From an uncultured Clostridia bacterium (GTDB taxonomy: Bacteria; Bacillota; Clostridia; Oscillospirales; CAG-272), in NCBI GenBank assembly GCA_904501865.1, contig CAJGCF010000012.1:1-25225 (forward strand): a stretch of DNA of 25,225 bases, in the 5' to 3' direction. The position numbers and the translations under genes were made by a program. Below the pieces are notes generated by a model that worked only from the letters and a program-made list of their open reading frames with translations, had not been told where the DNA came from and made no database searches. Shown here piece by piece: positions 7,737 through 14,070 of this stretch. Position 1 is the first letter of the stretch; every line of letters begins with the position of its first letter.

Positions 7737-8403
7737 TCAGACTCCCATAGGATTGGAGCAGATAACCGCCGCAATAGAGGCGATACTTTTTGCGGCAGGA
7801 CACCCCGTTGAATACTCAAAGCTCTCCGAGGTGCTCGGTCTTACGGTTAAAGACGTTAAAAACATGGTCGAGGCTATGGGCGAGGAATACAACGGCGAAA
7901 AATCCCGAAGAGGACTTTTACTCCTTATGTATCCCGAGTCCTGTCAGCTTGCCACCAAAGAGGAATTTCTCCCCTACATACGTGAGGCTCTTGGAATAAA
8001 GAGAGGCGGAAATCTGTCCGCGTCTACACTTGAGGCTCTCGCGATAGTCGCGTATAATCAGCCCGTCACGCGCTCCTACGTGGACGCGGTGAGAGGCGTT
8101 GATTCCTCTTATGCTATGACGTCACTGATAGACAAAAACCTTATTGAATCTCTCTCGCGTCTTGACGCCCCAGGTCGTCCTATGCTCTACACCACTACTG
8201 AAAAGTTCTTGCGTGTGTTCGGGCTCAATTCCCTGGACGAGCTTCCCAAGACCGAGCTATCTCCCACGTCTGTAAATCAGGAGGACCTCACGGTCGAAGA
8301 GGTAGGTATTCCCTCCGCTATGCTTGGATTTACCGCCGTGCAGGAGGCTGGCGACGGGCAGGCGTCCGACGTAGAAACCGCAAACGAGGAGACAGCAGAC
8401 TGA
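7723..8403 (+). CDS. scpB: Segregation and condensation protein B
   Basis: 226-residue partner of ScpA that forms a dimer of tandem winged helices and stabilises the condensin ring. Family patterns include AAIEAILFAAGHPV near the N-terminus, LSASTLEALAIVAYNQPVTR and GRPMLYTTTEKFLRVFGL. The C-terminal 40 residues are acidic and probably disordered. TTG at 7723 is taken as start because AAGGAGGAG lies 6 nt upstream and no ATG is better placed. The start lies inside scpA. Confidence 0.96.
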   Translation: MNQDNQTPIGLEQITAAIEAILFAAGHPVEYSKLSEVLGLTVKDVKNMVEAMGEEYNGEKSRRGLLLLMYPESCQLATKEEFLPYIREALGIKRGGNLSASTLEALAIVAYNQPVTRSYVDAVRGVDSSYAMTSLIDKNLIESLSRLDAPGRPMLYTTTEKFLRVFGLNSLDELPKTELSPTSVNQEDLTVEEVGIPSAMLGFTAVQEAGDGQASDVETANEETAD

Positions 8404-8449
8404 CCTGCGTTTTGGTAAGTAAAATCTTTTGGGAAAGGAGTGGTGATAT

Positions 8450-9250
8450 TTGATCGCGTTTCTGATAATTCTGGCATTCTTCGTGCTCATCTTCTCGGTC
8501 AGAGTCAAGGTCACGATAAACCTTGACGATGAACTCACACTATACGTCAGGGCATTCGGAATAAAGATCAACATTCTGCCCAAAAAGCCAAAAAAATATC
8601 GCATCAGCGACTATACTCTCAAAAAAATAGCCAAGAGAGACAAGAAAAATGCCGAGGCCGCGGCAAAAAAGGCTCAAAAGGCAACAGAAAAGAAAGCCAA
8701 GAAGACGGCTCAAAAGCAGAAGAAGAAGGAAGAGGCTGCAAAGCTCACTAAAGAAGAAAAAAGAGCTCAAAAGCAGGCGAAAAAGGCCGCAAGACCCCCT
8801 ATGCCCGACACGGTAAGTCTTTTCTTGAGAATAATCAAGCTCTTTTTCTCGGGATTTTTATCACGCTTCCACTTCCACGTCGCAAGGATCAACATAATTG
8901 TCGGCGCGGATGACGCCGCAAAGACAGCACTGACCTATTACGTTATATCAAATGCGATCCGTCCCGTACTGAACTTTCTTGACAAGCACTCAAATCTGCA
9001 CGGAATGAAAAACGCCGAGATAAACGTAGCGCCCGATTTTCTCTCGGAGGAGATCAAGGCAGAAGTCAATATGAGCTTTTCTATGAGCTTGGGCGGACTC
9101 CTCGGAGTACTGTTTAAGACCGCATTCAGCTTTGCGTTTGGTTGGTTCAAGATAAAGCCCTCATCTACACAGACAAGCTCTGACGGACATAAGATACCCA
9201 AAAGCAGCTGTGCAAAAAACAGCGCGGACAATAAAACTGAAAATAAATAA
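8450..9250 (+). CDS. DUF2953 domain protein (YtfI-like)
   Basis: 266-residue protein with one N-terminal hydrophobic segment (residues 1-17) followed by a beta-like stretch. A highly charged Lys/Ala-rich linker covers about 45-115, and the C-terminal part is typical of DUF2953 (INIIVGADDAAKTAL, then LGGLLGVLFKTAFSFAFGW). Bacillus ytfI sits directly upstream of ytfJ (gerW), and the same pairing is seen here; both are tied to sporulation there. The biochemical role is unknown. TTG 8450 is used because AAAGGAG ends 9 nt before it and the frame has no suitable ATG. Confidence 0.82.
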   Translation: MIAFLIILAFFVLIFSVRVKVTINLDDELTLYVRAFGIKINILPKKPKKYRISDYTLKKIAKRDKKNAEAAAKKAQKATEKKAKKTAQKQKKKEEAAKLTKEEKRAQKQAKKAARPPMPDTVSLFLRIIKLFFSGFLSRFHFHVARINIIVGADDAAKTALTYYVISNAIRPVLNFLDKHSNLHGMKNAEINVAPDFLSEEIKAEVNMSFSMSLGGLLGVLFKTAFSFAFGWFKIKPSSTQTSSDGHKIPKSSCAKNSADNKTENK

Positions 9251-9279
9251 CACTTATATATAAGGAAAGGAATTCTATT

Positions 9280-9720
9280 ATGGCATCAGAAAACAAACTT
9301 CAAGAGGTAGTACAATCCACTCTGGCTCAGATCAGAAATATGATCGACGCTGATACCGTTATCGGTACTCCCGTCGAGACGGCTTCGGGAACCACCATCA
9401 TTCCCATTTCCAAGGTGGCTATGGGATTCGCAACAGGCGGTCTGGACTTCAACGACAAGACAGGCGGTGCCACCGGTAAGCCCCAGAACTTTGGTGCGGG
9501 CGGCGGAACAGGTATCACTGTACAGCCTATCGGTATGCTTTGCGTTTCCAAGGACGGCGACGTTGAGCTCATCAATATTGGAGTAAAGAATCCGTCCGAT
9601 CCTATGGAGCAGCTCTCGGACATAATCGACCGCTCTCCCGAAATAATCGCAAAGATAAAGGCACTCTTTGCAAAAGAGAAAAAGAGCCAGAATTCCGAGG
9701 ACGAGTCTGCGGCTGAATAA
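9280..9720 (+). CDS. gerW: GerW/YtfJ family sporulation protein
   Basis: 146-residue soluble protein of the GerW (YtfJ) family. Visible features are the N-terminal helix (LQEVVQSTLAQIRNMIDADTVIG), the central Gly-rich segment (ATGGLDFNDKTGG, FGAGGGTGITVQPIG) and the IINIGVKNPSDP-like end. In Bacillus the protein is made in the forespore and affects germination; its biochemistry is not settled. It follows the DUF2953 gene by 29 nt with AAAGGA before the ATG, matching the ytfI-ytfJ pair. Confidence 0.9.
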   Translation: MASENKLQEVVQSTLAQIRNMIDADTVIGTPVETASGTTIIPISKVAMGFATGGLDFNDKTGGATGKPQNFGAGGGTGITVQPIGMLCVSKDGDVELINIGVKNPSDPMEQLSDIIDRSPEIIAKIKALFAKEKKSQNSEDESAAE

Positions 9721-9778
9721 TCTTGCAAACCGACAGACGTCATATCGACAAGTCGGTATCTAATGTAATAATATTCCT

Positions 9779-9816
9779 TCCGGACAAATATAATATAACG
9801 ATATTACTTGTCCGGA
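9779..9816 (+). promoter_or_regulatory. Hairpin against the ribosome site of the dac gene
   Basis: A perfect 9-bp inverted repeat, TCCGGACAA (9779-9787) and TTGTCCGGA (9808-9816), precedes the dac start. Its 3' arm contains the first half of the ribosome site GGAGGGA (9814-9820). A second hairpin, ACCGAC/GTCGGT (9729-9734 with 9752-9757), lies just upstream. No T-run follows, so it is not a standard terminator. It may control translation or protect a processed mRNA end. Confidence 0.45.
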
Positions 9817-9825
9817 GGGATAGCT

Positions 9826-11085
9826 ATGCCTAAAAAATTTTTCAGATCAAGCAGGGGCTTGTACAAAACCGTTGTGATAGTGATTATCGTTCTTTGTTTT
9901 GCCTCCCTGCTTTTAATTATCTCCTCCTCTTTTGGTAAAAACGAGGAGGTAAATGCATCACAAGTCCAAGGTGACGCTGACAGCTCGTCGGGCTCAACCC
10001 TGTTCCCTTTTATATCCGCAGAGGACGTCTCGGTATCCACGCCGCAGGTGTCGGCAAGGTCGGCTATACTCATAGAGGCGGAAACCGGTAGCGTGATATG
10101 GTCAAAAAATCCAGACCAAAGATTGCCTATGGCATCAACCACCAAAATAATGACCGCTCTTGTAGCACTTGAAAATTGTGACGTCTCGAAAACAGTGCAG
10201 GTTGCCGAGGAGGCAACGGGAATAGAGGGCTCGTCTATATATCTCTACCCCAACGAAAAGCTGACTATGGAGGAGCTGCTCTACGCTATGCTGCTTGAGT
10301 CCGCAAACGACGCCGCCGCCGCGATTGCAATAGAAATAGGCGGGGACATCCAGACATTTTCGGAGATGATGAATCAAAAAGCCAACAAACTCGGGCTTGA
10401 AAATACACATTTTACAAATCCCCACGGACTTGACGACGAGGAACATTATACTACGGCGCGTGAGCTTGCCATCATCGCTGCCGAGGCTATGAGAAACCCC
10501 ATGTTCAAGACTATTGTCTCGACATACAAAAAGACCATTCCCCTCAACGATACCGAGGGAGTGCGCCTTTTGATAAATCACAACAAGTTACTTAAGGCAT
10601 ACGAGGGCTCGTGCGGAATAAAAACAGGATACACTAAAAAAAGCGGTCGGTGTCTTGTCAGCTCTGCCGAGCGCGATGGAGTAAAGCTCATCGCGGTAAC
10701 TCTCAACGCCCCGAACGATTGGAGTGACCACAAGCAGATGCTTGACTTTGGTTTTTCCCTTTATGAATCAAGGACTCTTTGCGAGAGCGGCGGATTTAGC
10801 TACACTATGCCCGTCATAAGCGGACTTGAGGAATACGTCATTCTTGAAAACCGTACGCCCGTAAGTATAATTCTACCGAGAGGAAGCGGCGAGATAGAAT
10901 GTACTGTCGAGCTGCCAAACTTTGTCTGGGCAGATGTGACCGCAGGAGACAAGATAGGGACTCTTATATACTCGCTCGATGGTCAGGTAGTAGCCGAATG
11001 CGATATAATCGCCAAATATTCGGTTGAAAAAATAACGTATAAAAAGAGCTTGTGGCAAAGACTTTTTTCCTGCTTTGCGCAGTAA
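9826..11085 (+). CDS. D-alanyl-D-alanine carboxypeptidase (PBP5-like, S11)
   Basis: 419-residue penicillin-binding carboxypeptidase that trims the terminal D-Ala from peptidoglycan stem peptides outside the cell. An N-terminal signal or anchor (about 15-33) is followed by a Ser-rich linker and the peptidase domain with all three active-site motifs: S104-T-T-K107, S159-A-N161 and K266-T-G268. A C-terminal beta domain (about 310-410) follows. ATG 9826 is chosen because GGAGGGA precedes it by about 6 nt. In Bacillus the scp-rluB region carries dacB with spmA-spmB; those two genes are absent here. A role in the spore cortex is plausible but not shown. Confidence 0.93.
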   Translation: MPKKFFRSSRGLYKTVVIVIIVLCFASLLLIISSSFGKNEEVNASQVQGDADSSSGSTLFPFISAEDVSVSTPQVSARSAILIEAETGSVIWSKNPDQRLPMASTTKIMTALVALENCDVSKTVQVAEEATGIEGSSIYLYPNEKLTMEELLYAMLLESANDAAAAIAIEIGGDIQTFSEMMNQKANKLGLENTHFTNPHGLDDEEHYTTARELAIIAAEAMRNPMFKTIVSTYKKTIPLNDTEGVRLLINHNKLLKAYEGSCGIKTGYTKKSGRCLVSSAERDGVKLIAVTLNAPNDWSDHKQMLDFGFSLYESRTLCESGGFSYTMPVISGLEEYVILENRTPVSIILPRGSGEIECTVELPNFVWADVTAGDKIGTLIYSLDGQVVAECDIIAKYSVEKITYKKSLWQRLFSCFAQ

Positions 11086-11109
11086 CCTCTAACAAGGATT
11101 TTGAAAATT

Positions 11110-11847
11110 ATGGATAAAATAAGGCTTTCTAAATATTTTACCGATTGCGGCGTGATGTCGCGGCGAGCCGCCGAGGCAGAGATACAAGCAGGCAGAGTCA
11201 CCGTAAACGGACACGTCGCCAAGCTCGGCGAGAAGATAGAGGTCGGTGCTGACGAGATCATATATAACGGCAAGGTAATCTTGCCCACGCAGAGCGGAAA
11301 GATATGCGTTATGCTCAACAAGCCGCGTGGGATAGTTTGTACCGCCTCCGATGAAAAGGGCCGTAGCAACGTTACCCAGCTCTGTCGGGACGTCAAAGGA
11401 AGTGACGGTAAACCGTTGCGCCTCTACCCGATCGGCAGACTTGATATGGACTCCGACGGGCTTTTGCTTCTTACCAACGACGGCACGCTCGCAAACAAGC
11501 TCACACACCCACGTCATTCCATTCCTAAAATATATCACGTTACTCTCAAAGGAAAATTCCTGCCCGACGAGCTCTCGGCTCTCGGAAGTCCTGTTGTGCT
11601 TGACGAGAGGCTGACTCTTCCCGTTAAGGTCACTAAGGTATCCGAGCCCAACGGCAACACGGTTGCGAGATTCGAGCTTTACGAGGGCAGAAACCGTCAA
11701 ATACGCCGTATGTGCGAGCTTCGTGGCGTAAAAATACTGCGTTTGCAAAGGGTGGCTATCGGTAAATTAACTCTCGGTCAACTTGAGTCTGGCAAATGGA
11801 GATATCTTGACGAAAAAGAGCTACAATACCTAAAGAGTGTCAATTGA
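11110..11847 (+). CDS. rluB: 23S rRNA pseudouridine synthase (RsuA/RluB family)
   Basis: 245-residue pseudouridine synthase with an N-terminal S4 RNA-binding domain (IRLSKYFTDCGVMSRRAAE) and a catalytic domain containing GRLDMDSDG, whose Asp112 is the nucleophile, and EGRNRQIRRMCE near the C-terminus. The RluB group modifies 23S rRNA helix 89 (U2605 in E. coli); assignment rests on gene order and similarity, and RsuA-like 16S specificity is not excluded. ATG 11110 is preferred over TTG 11101, which lies too close to AAGGA. It ends the operon, followed by a strong terminator. Confidence 0.93.
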   Translation: MDKIRLSKYFTDCGVMSRRAAEAEIQAGRVTVNGHVAKLGEKIEVGADEIIYNGKVILPTQSGKICVMLNKPRGIVCTASDEKGRSNVTQLCRDVKGSDGKPLRLYPIGRLDMDSDGLLLLTNDGTLANKLTHPRHSIPKIYHVTLKGKFLPDELSALGSPVVLDERLTLPVKVTKVSEPNGNTVARFELYEGRNRQIRRMCELRGVKILRLQRVAIGKLTLGQLESGKWRYLDEKELQYLKSVN

Positions 11848-11880
11848 CTCGCCTTTATCCTCCCTTCCAAACTTAAAACC

Positions 11881-11915
11881 ATACGGACTTGCCAGGCAAG
11901 TCCGTATTTTGTTTT
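11881..11915 (+). terminator. Rho-independent terminator after rluB
   Basis: A perfect 12-bp stem, ATACGGACTTGC with GCAAGTCCGTAT and a 3-nt loop, is followed by TTTTGTTTT. It closes the lon-to-rluB operon. Confidence 0.9.
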
Positions 11916-11924
11916 GCAACATAT

Positions 11925-11931
11925 TTCGACA
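11925..11931. promoter_or_regulatory. Possible Spo0A box upstream of spo0A
   Basis: TTCGACA is the exact reverse complement of the core Spo0A box TGTCGAA. It lies about 85 bp upstream of the spo0A -35 box, so it could serve autoregulation, but a 7-mer is expected a few times by chance in this window and two more occur inside the coding region. Confidence 0.3.
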
Positions 11932-12016
11932 AGCTTTTTTGTTTTTTTGATATAAAACACAAAATTAACTGTAAATTTTTGGTAATTTTGCTAAATGGAA
12001 ATTTTTGTAAAAATAC

Positions 12017-12045
12017 TTGAAATTTTTTCCAATTCGTGCTATTAT
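12017..12045 (+). promoter_or_regulatory. Sigma-A promoter of spo0A
   Basis: TTGAAA (12017-12022), 17-bp spacer, TATTAT (12040-12045); each box matches 5 of 6. I did not recognise a sigma-H promoter. Confidence 0.75.
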
Positions 12046-12090
12046 ATTATTGTAATAAATTTCCAAAAATTTACAGGGGGATACATTTAA

Positions 12091-12885
12091 ATGGAATACA
12101 CAACAAAAATACTTATTGCAGACGAAAATTCTTCACAACGCGCCGTCTTAAAAGATATTTTTACGCGCGTAGGCTGTCGAAATATAGAGGAGGCTGTCAA
12201 CGGAGAGGATGCGCTGTCGAAGATAGGGCGTATGCATCCCGACGTAGTTATTATCGATATTTGGATGTCCAAGCTTGACGGTCTTAGCGTAGTGAGAAGT
12301 GCCAAGGCTCTCTCTTACGGTCAGGATAAGGCTCCCGTCATCATAATGACGTCTCCGATATCCAATCAGAACATTTTTGTTCAGGCACTTCAGGCGGGTG
12401 CAGAGCTTTGCCTGATAAAGCCTATCAATCAATCCAACCTTATCGAGTACGTCGAGAGTATGCTGAAAAACAGAAATTCCAAGAATATGCTCAACGAGCA
12501 GGCCGGACGTGACGCGCAGGCAAGCAGTGCTCCCGATATTGAGGCTCAGGTGACGAGAATAATCCACCAGATAGGAGTGCCGGCTCACATCAAGGGATAT
12601 CAGTATCTCCGCACAGCCATTCTGCTCACGGTCAAGGACAGTGACATAATCAACTCTGTGACCAAGGTCCTCTACCCTTCCGTTGCCAAAAAGTATTCCA
12701 CCACGACCAGCCGCGTCGAGCGTGCTATCCGTCACGCAATAGAGGTCGCGTGGGACCGCGGCGACGTGGATACCCTTAATTCTTATTTTGGATATACGAT
12801 TCAAAACAATCGCGGAAAGCCCACGAATTCGGAGTTTATTGCTATGATAGCGGACAATCTCAGGCTCAAGTATAAGCTGTATTAA
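12091..12885 (+). CDS. spo0A: Sporulation master regulator Spo0A
   Basis: 264-residue response regulator that is activated by phosphorylation and controls entry into sporulation. The receiver (about 1-125) has acidic pair D11-E12, phospho-acceptor D56, T87 and K110. The Spo0A C-terminal domain (about 150-264) is nearly the textbook sequence: IIHQIGVPAHIKGYQYLR, KVLYPSVAKKY, TSRVERAIRHAIEVAW with the recognition helix, and KPTNSEFIAMIAD. The usual Pro in the receiver loop after D56 (DxxMP) is Ser here (DIWMSKLDG). It stands alone between two terminators; spoIVB, often next to spo0A, is not in the window. AGGGGGA precedes the ATG. Identity is certain, regulation inferred. Confidence 0.98.
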   Translation: MEYTTKILIADENSSQRAVLKDIFTRVGCRNIEEAVNGEDALSKIGRMHPDVVIIDIWMSKLDGLSVVRSAKALSYGQDKAPVIIMTSPISNQNIFVQALQAGAELCLIKPINQSNLIEYVESMLKNRNSKNMLNEQAGRDAQASSAPDIEAQVTRIIHQIGVPAHIKGYQYLRTAILLTVKDSDIINSVTKVLYPSVAKKYSTTTSRVERAIRHAIEVAWDRGDVDTLNSYFGYTIQNNRGKPTNSEFIAMIADNLRLKYKLY

Positions 12886-12900
12886 AAATGTCAAAAATAC

Positions 12901-12950
12901 AAATATCCTAACGTATCAAGACTGAAACGTCTTACGTTAGGATATTTTTA
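12901..12950 (+). terminator. Rho-independent terminator after spo0A
   Basis: A 15-bp stem (12901-12915 with 12933-12947) closes on an inner small stem AGAC/GTCT and ends in a T-run. It lies 15 nt after the spo0A stop. Confidence 0.88.
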
Positions 12951-12978
12951 TCAAGCAAGAGCAATTTCAGAAAAATTA

Positions 12979-13007
12979 TTGATTTTTGGCTATTTTTATG
13001 ATAAAAT
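12979..13007 (+). promoter_or_regulatory. Sigma-A promoter of the HAD hydrolase gene
   Basis: TTGATT (12979-12984), 17-bp spacer, TAAAAT (13002-13007). Confidence 0.65.
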
Positions 13008-13049
13008 GTGATTAGGCTAAGTTAATATTATAAAAATTTGGAGAACTAT

Positions 13050-13907
13050 ATGTCAAAAACAACTATCGGCATACTTTACGATTTTGATAATACTCTCTGC
13101 ACAACGGACATGCAGGAGTACAGCTTTATAAAAAATCTTGGAATGACCTCGGACAAGTTCTGGGGCGAGGCAGCTAAGCTCACCGGCGAACACGAGGTTG
13201 AAAAAATACTTTCTTATATGTTTATCATGATACGCGAGTGCAAAAAGCGCGGCATCCCTATGACGCGTGAATATCTTGCGCAGTGTGGACAGAACGTGGA
13301 GCTTTTCGACGGAGTTGTCTCCTGGTTCGACCGCATAAATACCTTCGGCGAGGAAATGGGTGTCAATATCGAGCACTATATCATATCCTCTGGCACTTAT
13401 GAGATAATTCAGGGCTCTCCTATAGCAAAGTATTTCAAAAGAATATACGCGTGCAGATATATGTACGACGAAAACGGTGAGGCAATATGGCCCGCGCTGG
13501 CAATCAACTACACACTCAAGACACAGTACATCTACAGAATATCCAAGGGTATTCTTGACGTCACCGACGACTACAACCTCAACCGTCTGCAAGACGAGAG
13601 CCTGCGCCGTATCGCATACCGCAATATGATATATATTGGTGACGGAATGACGGATATCCCCTGCATGAAAATGGTCAAGGAAAAGGGTGGAAAATCTATA
13701 GCTCTCTACCCAACGGGCAGAAGCGAGACGGTAAAGCCTCTCGTCGACGATGATCGCATAAACTACGTTTGCGCCGCAGACTACTCGCCTAACGCCACGC
13801 TTGAGAAGATAGTCAAGCTTATGATTGAAAATATGGCTATACTCGAGCGTCTTAAGGCAACCGAGGAGATGCAGCTCTCACAATACAAAAATAATACGCT
13901 TGAATAA
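13050..13907 (+). CDS. HAD superfamily hydrolase, substrate unknown
   Basis: 285-residue cytoplasmic hydrolase of the haloacid dehalogenase superfamily. Motif I is D11-F-D13-N-T, with the nucleophile and acid/base Asp; motif II is the ISSGT segment; motif IV is IGDGMTDIPCM. The insert between motif I and II is helical, as in phosphoserine phosphatase-like C1-cap members. The substrate is unknown; a small phosphorylated metabolite is likely. ATG 13050 is chosen because GGAG lies 6 nt upstream; the in-frame TTG 13038 overlaps that site. It has its own promoter after the spo0A terminator, so the neighbourhood does not by itself imply a sporulation role. Confidence 0.85.
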   Translation: MSKTTIGILYDFDNTLCTTDMQEYSFIKNLGMTSDKFWGEAAKLTGEHEVEKILSYMFIMIRECKKRGIPMTREYLAQCGQNVELFDGVVSWFDRINTFGEEMGVNIEHYIISSGTYEIIQGSPIAKYFKRIYACRYMYDENGEAIWPALAINYTLKTQYIYRISKGILDVTDDYNLNRLQDESLRRIAYRNMIYIGDGMTDIPCMKMVKEKGGKSIALYPTGRSETVKPLVDDDRINYVCAADYSPNATLEKIVKLMIENMAILERLKATEEMQLSQYKNNTLE

Positions 13908-14069
13908 GGGTCTGCTTCGTTTAGGCAGAAAAAAACACATAAAATGAGGAAATCCGCCGAAAAAATCGGCGGATTTCCTCATTTGAAAGACAAAAACTAT
14001 ATTTTTAAGTTGTTTTTTGTCTAGGCTTGTAAAAGTGACTCTTGTTCTGCGCTAAATTAAGCAGACCCT
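13907..14069. repeat. 163-bp inverted-repeat element (MITE-like) between convergent genes
   Basis: Two imperfect terminal inverted repeats of about 24-25 bp bound this element: the first 11 bases AGGGTCTGCTT are identical, then TTTAG and CAGAA also match (13907-13930 against 14069-14045). Inside are a perfect 19-bp hairpin (13942-13984) and a weaker one, GACAAAAAC with GTTTTTTGTC (13989-14021). It begins with the last base of the HAD stop codon and ends one base before the convergent hydrolase stop. No clear target duplication was seen. It may be a small non-autonomous element or a composite terminator. Confidence 0.5.
13942..13984. terminator. Perfect 19-bp hairpin, probable two-way terminator
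   Basis: The arms 13942-13960 and 13966-13984 pair over 19 bp with a 5-nt loop, between the ends of convergent genes. The U-run is weak on both sides (ATTTG on plus, TTTTATG on minus), so termination efficiency is uncertain. Confidence 0.6.
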
Positions 14070-14070
14070 G

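Noticed and set aside
8640..8790. Possible repeat tract or frameshift in the Lys/Ala-rich part of the DUF2953 gene
   Set aside because: The reading frame stays open and conserved sequence follows; it is a charged linker with biased composition rather than a repeat expansion.
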